Shown: positions 46,495 to 58,739 of the stretch, piece by piece
Position numbering within the stretch: position 1 is the stretch's first letter
Layout of the letters: the number at the start of each line of letters is the position of its first letter
From: Cylicocyclus nassatus
Taxonomy: Eukaryota > Nematoda > Chromadorea > Rhabditida > Strongylidae
Reading direction: 5' to 3'
Length of the DNA: 64,000 nt
NCBI GenBank assembly: GCA_958299035.1
Contig: CATQJL010000316.1
Location: 3,498,674-3,562,673, forward strand
The notes under the pieces: generated by a model
The model's database searches: none
What the model was told of the DNA's origin: nothing
Seen by the model: the letters and a program-made list of their open reading frames with translations, nothing else
Made by a program: the position numbers and the translations under genes

Positions 46495-47828
46495 TCTGCA
46501 GCTCTCACCGCGCAGGATTGAATTTCGAAATACGTGTGACCCTTTTACGAAAACATGCTTTGGTCACTGGTTATGAAATTTGGCAGCACTCCAAAACACA
46601 TGCCATTTGGCAGCAATCCAAAGCCAGTCAGTATATTTCATGATAATCTTCCGTCTGCTGCCTCCTCGTTTGCCGTGTTCCAACTATCAGGGGTAGCCAA
46701 GTGGTAAACAACGAATTCGTTATATATTACGTAGTGATAAGACCCGTGTATGCGTCCCCTCATTCTTCCCATTCTTTGCATAAATGCCAGCACTGCGCGC
46801 TCGCAGGCCTCTAGTAATCCAGACCGCTGCTCCAGGTTAAATATTCCACCTACCCCGGGCTGAAACATGCCGTAGAGGCGTGCTCCACGTGAAATGTTCC
46901 GCCTACCATGGATAGACTGTATGACAGGTGAGTGAACTTGCGAATCAGCAACGTTCCAAGACCACCATTTTTTCTATTTCTAAGATTTTGATTTGCGGAA
47001 CTGAAATCTAGTGTGCTTAGCTAAGGGTTGGGCCGTATGCGTCGTATGCTGCGTACGCCTCATATCTTTCTGCACGCTGTATACGGTACACCGCGCAGGC
47101 TGGGCCCACCCTAAATAAGCATATTGATCGCTAAAGTAAGTACAGTTCACAAACGACTACATCAGTAATCAGTCACTTTCAGTTATAAAAGGCTCAAAAA
47201 GAAGGGGCACGAGGTAGTTAGTTGAAAATGCAGAAAACGAAGTCTCCCCTTTGCTTTTGCGAATTTGTACGAAGTCCCCTTTGACACTAGACCATACTAA
47301 AAATCTCCAAAAACGAATTATCGACCAAAAAAAACGTCGCCAATTTTGTGTCTCTTCGGCCACAAAAACGAAACCCCCTTTGCTTTTTGTCCCAAAAACG
47401 ATGTCGGCTTGCTTGTAAGCCACCTATGCCGAGCCCTGGAAATGCATACAGTAATAGACCAATCTGAGCTTCTATTTATGTCACTTGAACGTATCTCTTC
47501 AGTCTAATCAACAACCCTTGAACCTGTAAACGGGGACGCTTTCCGTAATATGCGATTTGAACAGTTTTGAAATTCTCACCCGTTCAAATTATAGCAAGGG
47601 TTCGGTAGTAGGGATAAGGACTTTGAGCTTTTTTAGCGAGTTTATTGTAATGATTTTGCTTTTTGAAACACTTGGTTATTTAAGCAAACTACTGAATTCG
47701 CGCCTTTCCTGCGCAAGTTCAGATCTCAGTTTTTGGAGACCGGTCCCATTCATCGCAAAGAACGTATGAGCCAGTGGTTGTCCCTTTTCGATAAGCTGAG
47801 CTATGTTGAAGGTTCAAACAGGAAACAA

Positions 47829-48127
47829 CGGGTGAGGGAAATTATCTACCCAAACACTTGCCGCGGCGTAGTCATGGAGGTCATGAACTGTCAGCAACGC
47901 TAATTAGCACCCCATTTGCACCGTAACAGAGCTGATTACTGCACACAGTAGCTTGTTCTCATCCTATGTATCCTGTTACATGGAACCTGTATCTGGAATT
48001 TCGAAAACAAAGTTCTGGTAAGATTTTTGTCCGATTAGGTTGAAAATTGGTATTTAGAGGTTTTCAATCACAGTATTCCCGAATATGCTTGTGATTTTGC
48101 TTGAAACCTCAATTCTACTTGAACAAA

Positions 48128-48162
<35 letters not shown>

Positions 48163-49472
48163 CTCAATGTCTGTGAGGATGTTCGTTTAGTTGTTCGTTC
48201 ATTATAGAAACGCCAGCCATTGAACCGATTGAGCTGAAACTTCGCACACATATGTTTTCGGCCCCGGCGGTGGTTTATGGCTACTTTTTGAGGCGATTCG
48301 CAGGGTCCTTCTATTGATTTATTGATTTGTTTACTTGAATCTGGGAAAATGAAAGCTAGACGTGCTCCAACCAATCATTTTCCAATAAACATGTAAGTAG
48401 GGGTAGTAAAGTTCATTCTGATCTCAAGGTCGACAAGATGCAGCGGGTTCGTCACAAAGCGCTTTTTGCGCATTGTAAAATCAGAAAGTGTAAGTATGAT
48501 CAACTCCCAGATTCGTGTGGAGGCGGGTGCGGACTTTGCTGGTTTTAAGGAAAGCTCAAGGAGAAAGTACGAAATACAATGCTAAAACGTGGAGGTTTAA
48601 CAAGTTTGTTCTGAAAATCAAGGAAGTGCGCAACCCTCCTCTACACGAATCTGGGTGCCCATGACATTTTGGTGGGTAGGGAACGAACTCCTCCAATTTG
48701 AGCCCGCCTTTGCTGGCAACTGGTCCTTTTGAAATATTGTTGTTTGTGGATGCAGGACCAGTAGTCCGCGAAGATGTTTCAAACTGGCGGATTTCGTTCC
48801 TTTACCCCATCTTGGTTGAAGTAAAAGTCTCGGGCGAGACCGGGTTATCAGTTAGTTTCTCAATAAATTTCACTACAGTTTGAAGAGGTACTATCTAGGG
48901 CTTTCTGTCGTGATGTTTCCAAATATGCTGGTGTTTTTGCACAAAACCTGAAACTTCAAACAGATTTCCATTCTAGGACGAAGGTATTTTCAAATTTGAA
49001 AATTTGCCAAAGCTTCAACTTCTTATTTTCTAAGTCTAGAGTAGCGGTGGAACGTAATATTTTACTCGGGTTTGGAATCAGCTGATTTGTTTCAAGCATA
49101 GCATTTTTCTCCGTTTGTTTTCCAATCCTTCCATTTTTTCGCCAAAGTACATGAAAAAGTTCATGTTTCAAAGGGATAAAAAGGTTAAAGGTTTTGGCAA
49201 AACCACCAGCTTGTTTGGAAACACCGTGATTGAAAATTTCGAAGTACTCATTTTTAACCTGATCGGACAAACTTACCCGAACTTTGATTTCGGAACTCCA
49301 GATTAATTCAGGTTGCGTGTATTACAGGATACCATGGGATGAGAACAAGCTACTTTGTGCAGTAATCAGCTCTGTTATGATGCAAATGGGGTGCTAATTA
49401 GCGTTGCTGGCAGTTCAGGACCTCCATGACTACGCCGCGACAAGTGTTTGGGTAGATAAGTTCCGTTCTCCG
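47829..49472. mobile_element. 1.6-kb inverted-repeat element, family X copy 1
   Basis: The left arm, about 47829-47995 (TATCTACCCAAACACTTG, GCTAATTAGCACCCCATTTG, GTAGCTTGTTCTCATCC), is the reverse complement of about 49320-49472. It shares arm sequence with 54931-55813. The interior has no recognisable gene and hosts a (TA)n tract with a Helitron-like fragment at 48127-48345. Confidence 0.75.
48127..48345 (+). repeat. (TA)n tract and diverged Helitron-like 5' fragment
   Basis: An uninterrupted TA run of about 16 units (48130-48162) is followed by AATGTCTGTGAGGATG, GAACCGATTGAGCTGAAACT, TTCGCACACATATG and GGCTACTTTTTGAGGCGAT. These parallel the order of motifs after the 5' end of the Helitron-like elements at 12909 and 15335, but are strongly diverged. 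No 3' hairpin was found. Confidence 0.5.
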
Positions 49473-50841
49473 GAAACTATTCTACTTCTCCAGTTTTTTT
49501 GCACGCGATAAAATGTTCGACGTGATAAATCAAAATCTTATGCGCTTTGTGGGCTCTGACGAAGGCAAAAACGTGGGGGGGGGGAGTCAAAACGTCAACT
49601 GAATAATGGTTCAAGGGTGGTGGCTGCTATACCAACCAGCATCTATAACGATATGCATTACATTACGCATGATTTACCTTTCGAAGAGAGCCATTTTTGA
49701 CTGAGACCTATTTTGCAGTGCACGAGAAGTGGTTGAAACACTTGGTGCGGCAAGAGTAAAGTTTTCTTTGAATGAAAGCAAACGGCCAGGAGATATGGAG
49801 TTGACTATTCTGGAAACTTTATGAAATGCTTTTCTACTTCTATTCTTCTTCTTCTTTTCTATTTTGTAACTCTGTGAAACATCTACTACGAGCTTTTTTC
49901 CATGTAGAAAACTATGCGAAAACATTTTCTCTGTAACGCATCCTTTCTGTATTAATTTCAGAAAGCTTTTACTCAATAAGTCACTATCCATTCTGGTAAA
50001 CTTTAGACCTTCTCCAACTGCCTGAAATTAGGGATCGGTAGTGTTGCCTTGGTCTTAGCAATCAGTCTGTTAGATTTTGAGGTTTAGCTAGACAAATAGC
50101 CATCACACTTCAAACGAGCAGTGTTGGAGAGCCTTGTATATCCTGGGTCGAAAAGGATGCCAGTTCTAGAGTCATGGGTCAGCATATTGTAGATTGCTGC
50201 TGTTTTGAACACTTTCAACGGTTAATAAAATAGTGGAGTTTATTTTGTAGATGTTTTCCCAACTCAAATCATCCACAAGCCTTACCCTCCTATCGTTTAC
50301 GCCTAAATAAACTAAAACTGCAGAGTCTGAAATACAGACGCGTTGTAAATGATCTCATTTTGTGTTTTCGAAATCTGCGCTTGAAAATAAGACTCAAAGC
50401 TAGCATTTTGGATATCCAGAACGTGCAGTGAACGAACAGGTAGGTTTGGTTTACGTTACCGAAAATTGGGAAGAAAACGATTTTTAATGACGTTCAACTC
50501 TTTCATTTGTCAAACAACCAGATGGTTTTCTCTTCTTTCGGATTCAAAAGAAGATTACAAAACATCAATGTACTCTAATTACTTGATAACTGTGACTTTT
50601 TAGATGTCTCGTGTACTAATGTGCCACCCACGCTTGTTCCAAATCGCCCTCCATACCTCGCCAAGCCGTACATAACTCGCCAACTGTCCATACCTGCTCA
50701 ATCACCCCCACTTCGTTAAGTCGCATACTTCGCAAGTTTTATACCTCCCCAAAACGTCGGCTTATCGTTAAGTTGTCAACTCCACACCATGCCGTACATA
50801 CCTCGTCGAGTCGTCAGCGCAGTCTATCTAGCCCACTCCAT

Positions 50842-50880
<39 letters not shown>

Positions 50881-51840
50881 TTCAATACGCACAAGGCGTG
50901 CCATATTTGAAACAAAAAAATTATTATATTATAATTTATCAATGTCGATTCCTCCTTTCGGACAGTCTAATCAAAACAGATTGAATAGATATCAACTACT
51001 CAATTATGTATCTCATTGTCATTAACTTTGACCAGGCATTGCCAACAATCATACCAGCTCGTCTCGGGTACTTGATTTTACTTCTCATTTTCACTGCACT
51101 CAACTCTTACATTGCCCAAGGTCGGTTCTGCGCCGATGCTATGCTCACATTCTTGACTTGCCGGGCCGTCCAACTGGCACGCTAATTTAAAGTCTTGCTG
51201 TCCTCCAAAATCCACCTTTGTCTGGGTCTAGTCAGCTAGTTTCCGCCCGTAGGCTCGCTGGTGCTCAAAAAAAGGGTGCTAAAAATAATTCTGGAGCATG
51301 CAAGATTCTAAAGTCGTATTCTCATTGTCAAATGGATATCGGCATTAGGTTGTGGTTCGCCTATAGGTTCACCGTTTATCTCGCTGAAGCCTTGAACAAG
51401 CTGGTATTTAATTTTGCTCGCTGTGTTTGAATTTTCTTTTTCTTCTTCCTTGTTTGGTGCACCCTGAATGTATTGGTAAAATAAAATAAAATAAAGTGGA
51501 ATAAAATTCAACTTGAGAATTGCAAACGGACAGGACTTATGCAGCCTGATAGATGTATTCAAAGCACTCAAACTTTGCTTCGCGATACAATTATAGACTG
51601 TTTGCTATTGAAACAAGTCAAGCCTTTCTATGTATTCTAAATCCAAATTTAGAGTAGATTCAAATCTTGACTACTGTATTTCATTAGCCTCTGAAGAGCA
51701 TTTTCACAGCTCTTGCCAGATTGAATCCCAATTGCTCCTGCCAGAGAAGCTCTAAGCTTCACTGGAATTCGCAATTACAGGCGGGTAGTTTGTCATACGC
51801 ATTGACAGAAGTAATATAAAAATGTTTTTCACATAATCGC
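49473..51840. other. no gene recognised
   Basis: A 105-codon minus-strand frame (49674-49991) has no splice or family support. The (TTTA)n tract lies within. Confidence 0.4.
50841..50882. repeat. (TTTA)n microsatellite
   Basis: About ten uninterrupted TTTA units. Confidence 0.95.
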
Positions 51841-51989
51841 TTACTGCCGAAAATCACCTTCCTCATCTCTTGATTTTCTTGGAAGTGCGACAATTAGAAC
51901 GATAGCGACAATTAGAATGATAGCGAGAAGAACCAATAATAGTACAATACCACCTCCAATGCTCCGCTTGCGAACTTTGTCAACTGCAC
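51841..51989 (-). CDS. C-terminal transmembrane exon of an unidentified membrane protein
   Basis: After a TTTTAG acceptor the minus strand reads AVDKVRKRSIGGG, then a hydrophobic run of about 22 residues (IVLLLVLLAIIL...), then PRKSRDEEGDFRQ and a TAA stop at 51841-51843. Basic residues lie on both sides of a single membrane span with a short acidic tail, as in a type I membrane protein. Upstream exons could not be joined in phase; a candidate near 52080-52135 (HFEHYSNHGLLNI) ends at GTATGT but in the wrong phase. Family unknown. Confidence 0.5.
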
Positions 51990-52217
51990 CTAAAACACTT
52001 TTTTGTTTTCTCTACCATCCTGTTCTAAGTCAGTGTAATATAAGGGAAAAGCACAAGAAATTTGCATTACATACAATATGTTCAACAGTCCATGGTTTGA
52101 GTAATGTTCAAAATGGACCACGTAATCATCTCAGTTTTTGTGTTTTGTTTAATAAGTATCTGTTGCATTTCTTCTCTATCTCTTGCTGAGTTTTGCATAG
52201 TACGGTCTGATATATTA

Positions 52218-52921
52218 GGTTGTCCCGAAAGTTCGTTCGCACCATTTTCAAAAAATCATAACTTCTGATTTTTCCAACCGATTTGACTGCTTTCATATCT
52301 ATATGAAAAAGTAAACCATGGTCTTTATAAAGACATCTTAGCTGCTTGCTAATGATCATCTATTGCATAGATAGGAGCGATAGAAGAAAAGCAGCCAAAT
52401 TCGAATTTTCTATGTAGGGTCATAAATAATCGGAAACTTGCAACAAAAATCGGAGCACTCAGTATTGTAGGTTCTGTTACCTGCTCTTTTCTAACTGTGC
52501 AAAGTTTGCGCCGATTGAGCTTCTCTATGAAAAGTTATGATTTCCCTGAAAAATGCCAAAATAAATCAAATTCGCTCTTTTGTATTGCTTGCTCGAAAAT
52601 CATAACTTTTCATAGAGACGCTCAATCGGCGCAAACTTTGCATAGTTAGAAAGAGCTGGTAAAAAAACCTACAATACTGGGTGCTCCGATTTCTGTTGCA
52701 AGTCTCTGATTTTTTATGACCCTACACAGAAAATTCGAATTTTGACTAATTCTCTTCTATCGCTCCTATCTATGCAACAGATGGCCATTAGTAAGCAGCT
52801 AAGATGTCATCATAAAGAGCATGATTTACTCTTTCGTAAAAAAATAAAAGCAGTCAAATCGGTTAAAAAATTAGAAGTTATGATTTTTTGAAAATGGTGC
52901 GAACGAACTTTCGGGACAACC
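52218..52921. mobile_element. mariner-like fold-back MITE, complete copy
   Basis: Ends GGTTGTCCCGAAAGTTCGTT and its complement are bordered by TA (52216-52217, 52922-52923). The whole 704 bp is a long palindrome (arms about 330 bp, centre near 52570), for example GCCGATTGAGCTTCTCTATG near 52511 and its complement near 52615. The body is homologous to the MITE at 22738-26082. Apparent reading frames are not genes. Confidence 0.9.
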
Positions 52922-52923
52922 TA

Positions 52924-54930
52924 ATAATAACCATTCTTCTGTTTAAGCTTGTTTGAATGTCCAGGATATGTTTGTTGAAGCACAGCACTCACCTTACTGA
53001 TATTAACAATTCTTTGCTTCTAACATTGAATATTAAAAGTTACAACAAGATGAAGACTGTGTGATTCTAACACCAAAAGATTCGAAGCCTAACAGTATTG
53101 AATGAAAGCTGGCTGCTAGTTCTTGTGCTTACAATGAAATGGTCAAACTTGGTGTTATCAGTAGCGCTGTATAACGTCCTTGAAACGCTGATCTCAAATA
53201 AATATCCATTATTCGCGTTATCTGAAAATCATTCACTTCAAAAGTTCTACCCGTTTTTAGTGCCTCTCTTTGAACTGTCGATTTTGGAGCAATAAACCAT
53301 TATTCATGAGCAATGCTTACATTATTTAGAAACTCTTTCCTTCTAGTTTTTTAAGCAAGTTTTCAATTCTATAAAGCTTTGTTCGTTCTGTGATTCCGTA
53401 ACTTAAAATGACAGCAACAAACGCTATAATTTTCCTTTTTGTTCAGTTGCCTATCTGCAGCCAGAAGAGGAAATTTCTTTTGCAACATACATATATAATG
53501 TTTGTTGAGACTTGTGCTACAAAATGCTTATTAAGATATAACTTTAGGTAAATTTTGGGGCTGTAAATTTCTAGCATAAACATGACCTGTCTTTGTGGTC
53601 TGTTTATCGTATCGTAAATATCGTAAGCGTGCAATTACGGAACTTTTGCTTTGAATAGTGAGACTAGGGCATTTATTACCAGAGAAATGAAAGAAGTCCA
53701 TGAATTGTTAGCTGCGAGCAAAGTCAGAAACTTCAAAAAAGTGCATTTTTTGCTCGCAAGTCCAAGGTTATCAGTGCTGCTCATTCGACTAAACAGTGTT
53801 TCTCAAAATAGATGTTCCTAAAGAAAGCGTTTAAAGATTTTCTTCTAGAAAATCTTTTGCGTTGTTGCTGCAATAAATTTTGAATATGTGCAAAATTGCT
53901 AAAGAGTTGTAGATTGTAACAGTTGTAAAATTGCCAGAGAGTTATAGACAATTTATTGCATTCGCAATCATCATTTCTAGAAAGAATTACTGCAGATCAA
54001 ACTTGAACTTCAAAACAGGTGGAACTTTTGAAACAACCCAATATGTATTCGATTCCATGCAAGTCTTAATGAATGAACTTTGATAAAAGGAGCACGAGGA
54101 CGCGTAATTACGGTGACTAAGATTACTGTGATTCTCAGATGAGGCACACCTACTAAAAACCTAAAAAACTGTTTTTCGAACGTTTCTTGTGGAAGAGGTT
54201 ACGAAACCTGACAAAGCCACGCTTTCGAACTTTCATTGCGTCTATTAGATAGCCGCTTAGCAGATAATAAGGGTATACTGGTATTAGCGGATTAAGGCAA
54301 ACGCGGTGATATACAGCTTGTTTGTTTAGCTTGACTCCCAAGTTAAGCAACCTTCTTAGTATAAAAAAAGTTAGCGATACAATATTGCGAAGGAAGTGTC
54401 TTGTATGAGGTGCTTAACCTAACGATTATATACAATAGAAGGAGAGTGGCATACTGGTATGAAGCGCCGCAGTAACCAGGTCCTAGTCAAGGATCTCGTT
54501 TTTTAACCAAGCCTCTACCTCCAGAGAAAAACTGGCAGTGTTCAAGAGGATTGAGCACTGTCTTAATAACCGTCAGACCTGCAAGTCATTGTAGAGGTTT
54601 GCACAAATTGAACTGCCTCTTTGAAGTAGAATGCATTCGGCGCATTTCCACCAAGATTGAGGAAGCTCATCTTTTATCCCTTCTTCACTATACCCATAGA
54701 CGTAACAGGGGAATTTCTTACGTAGGCGAGTCGCACTCAGAGCAAATCGTCATTGCAGACGCTGTCGGCGTCTCTCACAAGCGCATATCTTCCCTCTCAC
54801 CGCCTGCCATCTCTTTCAAACAAAAACTGTCGTAGGCGGCCGCTACGGTGTTCAAGCGAAGAATTGGCTGCAATTGGCAATTTGCATGCACCTGCTGTTT
54901 GAAGAGCGTAACGGCAGCGTCATGTTTTGC
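52924..54930. other. no gene recognised
   Basis: AT-rich, short frames only; no splice-supported exon seen. Confidence 0.35.
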
Positions 54931-55813
54931 AGGGGGAACGGAACTTACATACCTCAAAAGGCTTGCTGCCACGAAGTTAGCAGAGTTCATGAAAGGTCGT
55001 GATCTGGCAGCAACGCTATTTGCACCCGATTTGCACCGAAGAAGAGCTGATTCTGCACACGGTAACTCTGCCATCATCCTAAAGCACATGAAACAGGGAT
55101 TTTGTCGGAACTCGAATTCAAAGTTCAGTATAAAATTAGTCGAATCAGGAAAACTTGTATTTAGGAGTGTTCTGTCAGGCTGTTTAGGAATAGCTTGAAA
55201 CTTTGATCTTCATTTTGAAACCAAGATTTGTTTTCACTTTTCGCAGAACTTCAAGCTTTCATGATTCATTTCAATTTCTTTGTCAAGGCTGATTTCAAGC
55301 GAAACGCCAGCATTTTGCGGAAACAGCACGTCATAAAACCTTCAAACATCAGCCTTACCAACTGCAATAATTTTATTAAAAAATCAGTAATTCAAAAGAA
55401 GAAAATGTTCCAAGCAACCGTTGGCTTATTCGGAAGCAGCATGAGACAACACCTCTTTAGCAACTTTGGAATTTTTGCCGGAAATTCTGTGAAAACTAGC
55501 ATCTGAAAGAAGAATTTTCAAGGTTTTAAGCAAAACACTATTATATTTAGAAACAGCATGATAGAATACCCTAAATTTAGTTTTTCACCCTATTAAACTA
55601 ACTTTTCCATTAAACTTTGATCGAATTTCGATAAAATCCCGGTCTCATGTAGTGTAGGATGATGGCGTAGTTACTGTGTGCAAGATCAGCTCTTCTTCGG
55701 TGCAAATTGAGTGCAAATCGGTGTTGGTGCTATTCATGACGTCTCATAAACTCTACTAACTACGTGGCAGCAAGGCCTTTCGGGATATAAGTTCCCTCAC
55801 CCGCCTTGCAGGG
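54931..55813. mobile_element. inverted-repeat element, family X copy 2
   Basis: The arm 54931-55110 (GCAACGCTATTTGCACC, GAAGAAGAGCTGATTCTGCA, GCCATCATCCTA) is the reverse complement, with mismatches, of 55636-55813. It is related to 47829-49472. The interior is AT-rich without a recognisable gene. Confidence 0.7.
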
Positions 55814-56149
55814 ATGTCGACGCTTGTAAGACTGCGGCATACACTCAGGCAAGAGCTTTTAGCTTCTGCATGCTTCATTTGCTATGCAGCAGTTGCTTTT
55901 TAAAGAGAATCCTCACGAATTGCCGCAACAGTTAATTGAAGCGTTTTACTTAGAACTTTCGAGATAAAGCATCCCGAGGGAGTTTCAGGGGGTGCTTTCT
56001 GCGGGGACATTACCTAACCATTACATTACTAACATTACAAACTCCCGTTCTGCCTGCCATTCATCTCTGATGAGTTGAGCAGCACAGTGCGGCGATGCGT
56101 ACATCAGGCGGGTTTGAAAAGCGTTGTCAGGGTAGTCGATATCCCCCCC

Positions 56150-56345
56150 CCCCTCCGCAAATCTCAAGCAGCGATTGGTTCGAAACCGTGCTTACGTTCG
56201 CTTCCGTCCAACTCCTGATTGCGTGATTTGCCCGTTTGGTAAGGAGGACAGTTGCATGCTAACCGGTATTGTATATCTCATCACATGTTTAGCATGCGTG
56301 GATACATACATTGGTGAAACGGGCCGCCCTATCTGCTGTCGCGTT
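56150..56345 (+). pseudogene. Penelope-like element GIY-YIG endonuclease fragment
   Basis: The frame reads PTPDCVICPFGKEDSCMLT then GIVYLITC..CVDTYIGETGRP. The paired cysteines, the GIVY and YIGETGRP motifs and their spacing are those of the GIY-YIG endonuclease at the C-terminus of Penelope-like retroelements. The fragment stops at a small fold-back element (56349-56457) and no reverse transcriptase is seen upstream, so only the tail of an element remains. Confidence 0.7.
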
Positions 56346-56348
56346 ATG

Positions 56349-56457
56349 GCTGCGTTCATACTGATTACTAAATCCGGGAACAGTCCCAGCACAACGCTCA
56401 CTTTGAACGCTGTGCTGGAACTGTTCCCGATCTTTGGGATCAGCATGAACGCAGCCT
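56349..56457. repeat. 109-bp fold-back element
   Basis: GGCTGCGTTCAT..CTGAT..GGGAACAGT..CCAGCACA is followed by its reverse complement ending ATGAACGCAGCC, with arms of about 48 bp. It interrupts the Penelope-like frame. Confidence 0.85.
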
Positions 56458-56690
56458 ATAGAGCATTTGAACGATTTAAATAAATTGAAAGCAGCCACTC
56501 CTTTAGGAAAGCATCGTATAGTGCGCCATAATAAAGCTGCAATATAAGTTGCGGTGCGAATCTTGTCGTTCGAGCCCGAGATTCTAGCACGCAGAACGTT
56601 GGAAGCGTTTTGGATAAACACCAAAAATCCAAAAATGAATAGAAAGGAGGAGTGTATCGCTCAGTAAAGAACTGCGCCATATGAATCCCT

Positions 56691-56800
56691 ATGCGGATTC
56701 GAATATGAGGTCAGCTCACGGCATATATAGGTAGAGCTGAGGCATATGCGGATTCGAATATGAGGTCAGCTCACGGCATATATAAGTAGAGCTGAGGCAT
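56691..56800. repeat. 55-bp tandem duplication
   Basis: Two units (56691-56745, 56746-56800) begin ATGCGGATTCGAATATGAGG and differ by one base (TATATAG/TATATAA). They lie between the Penelope-like fragment and the hammerhead-like motif. Confidence 0.95.
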
Positions 56801-56960
56801 AGTCTTGCATACATGGCGGTTTTCCGACTTCCGTTTTTGCTTCTGGCTAAGGTTGGTGCTGCTCTTGTTACTCTCATTACGTTTTCATTGGCTTTTCACG
56901 AGTAGTACTTTGATGCTTTTGTTGATGTCTGAGGAATTAGATGCCTAATGACTTCGGCTT

Positions 56961-57000
56961 CCAGGCTCTGACGAAGGCGACAGCGCCGAAACGTAGGCCA
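56961..57000 (+). ncRNA. hammerhead-ribozyme-like motif (imperfect core)
   Basis: CTGACGA (56968-56974) fits the conserved CUGANGA core. GGCG-ACAG-CGCC (76-87) forms a stem II, then GAAAC and the triplet GTA (56993-56995). AGGCT before the core can pair with GGCC after GTA as stem I. One extra A (56975) separates the core from stem II, and stem III is almost absent, so a monomer may be weak or dead. Penelope-like elements are known to carry minimal hammerheads, which fits the position downstream of the GIY-YIG fragment. Confidence 0.4.
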
Positions 57001-58339
57001 TTGTATCATAGTAAACAGTGTTACCATCTTGGTCGACTACCCAAATCACACATCCATCTGACATTGCTAACCGCCAACGGTGGCATGTGAAAGCTTTGTC
57101 ACTCATGACTGCTTATGCTGACGAACGTGCGCTACATGCTATTGCGAGAGGTTAACGATATCAAGAAACGTCCGCCGCAGTGTGTGCGCAACCAAGCATC
57201 ACAGACACGCCTTATCTCAAAAAAAAAAAGCTTCCAGAAGATTGTAGCTGCAGCCTAGCGCATGCTGACCGTCACAATTTGAGCGGTTGCACATCAGTCC
57301 CATGAATATTTGACTCAGCCACTTTTAAAGCCACTTCGCCTGAAAAAAGTAGAAAGTGTAATGTAATCTAAACCAAATTTGGCATACATAATGTATAGGA
57401 TAAGATGTGTGTTTAAAAGAGTTAGCTCTCGTATTATTTCATCGTAAGTTTATTTGCTGAAACCAAATGTAACTATGTCACCCCGGCTTTCAAGACCGTC
57501 CTCAACTCAAAGTTAACTATGGTCCGAGATGAGCAGAGCTCCCAGGTGGGGGAGGGGGCAAAAATGTTTTCAGATAAAGTGCGCCACGCGCCTTGAAAAA
57601 TTTTTTGGGTGTTCTCAAAATTTCTGAGGGCCCATAACTCCTAAACCGCAAAAAAATTTTCACAAGGCTAATTTGAATTTGTAAAAAATTTTCAAAAATT
57701 ATTTCAATTATTTACAAGAATGAAAGAGTCACTTGCACATTGATTTAGTATTTCAAAAAGAAAAAGACCTTCATTACCCTCTATATGGGCTTCCGAAAAG
57801 CTCATCCTGAATATAAATTCACACTTGGCGGCTCGTTTTTGCAACGCGCTCAAGTGATTCTGGACTTAGGCCTTGATATTCAAGCACATTTGATTTCTAT
57901 GATTACATATCTGAGGTTAGGTCAAAGGCGAGGTGTCAGTTTAATTACTCTTAAATGCAAAACATCATAGAAGATACTCTTAAATGTTTCAGAAGCCGAG
58001 ATCCTTTCCAGACTTGTTTCCACCCACGTCATACCACTTGAATATTGCTCACCACTTTGATCTTCCCGATACAGGAGTTTTATGGAAGATATAAAAAAGG
58101 TGAATTATTTACTTGTAAGATTTTTTGCTCGGAAGAGTATTTTTGGGTTATCATATCCTGCCAGTCTAAAGAAACTTCAAGCATTTACCTTAGAAGATAG
58201 AAAATTTCTTGCCGACCTTTCCTTAATGTACAAGCTTACAACAAATGAAATGAACTTGATCTCTATTTGTACGATATTTTCAAGCAAACATATTGTACAA
58301 ACTACGGGGGTCGCGAACGTCTTTGGACTTTCCCATTCT
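57001..58339. other. no gene recognised
   Basis: Contains an AAAAATTTTC-rich repeat near 57590-57720 and short frames (57785, 58082) without recognisable domains. Confidence 0.35.
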
Positions 58340-58739
58340 TAACCACTGTCCAGGTCATCTGCGAGGTGGTGAGATTTTGACGCAGTGCGGGTGCACGGCT
58401 CTCGACTGGTGCAACAGTTCAAGTCGGATTGAAAAAGGTGGATTCTGAAGCGAGAAAACCGCTCCGAACATTGCTTTGGAAAAAGGGGCGTTCCGCCAAT
58501 CTCGCCTCCTTGACTGCTTTTGACGTGGTTATAACATTAGATCTACAATATTCGCTCAAAACTAGTCAAAGAGGCGGGATTAGCGGAACACCCCTATTTC
58601 CAAAGCAATTTTCAGAGCGATTTTTTCGCTTCGGAATCCACCTTTTTTGATGGGACCTGAACCTTTGCATCAGTAGAAGCCATGTACCTGCACTGCGTCA
58701 AACGCCCTCCCCCCTCCCAGATGACCTGGACAATGCCTT
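58340..58739. mobile_element. MITE, AAAGGCA family, copy 3
   Basis: CTGTCCAGGTCATCTG on the left meets CAGATGACCTGGACAATGCC on the right. The inner arms around TTAGATCTACAATATTCG are long and inverted (GAAAAAGGTGGATTC / GAATCCACCTTTTTT). The body matches 43082-43395; the outermost left bases are eroded. Confidence 0.7.

Noticed and set aside
46680..46760. tRNA gene suggested by TAGCCAAGTGGTAAAC
   Set aside because: An A-box-like string only; no B box or cloverleaf follows.
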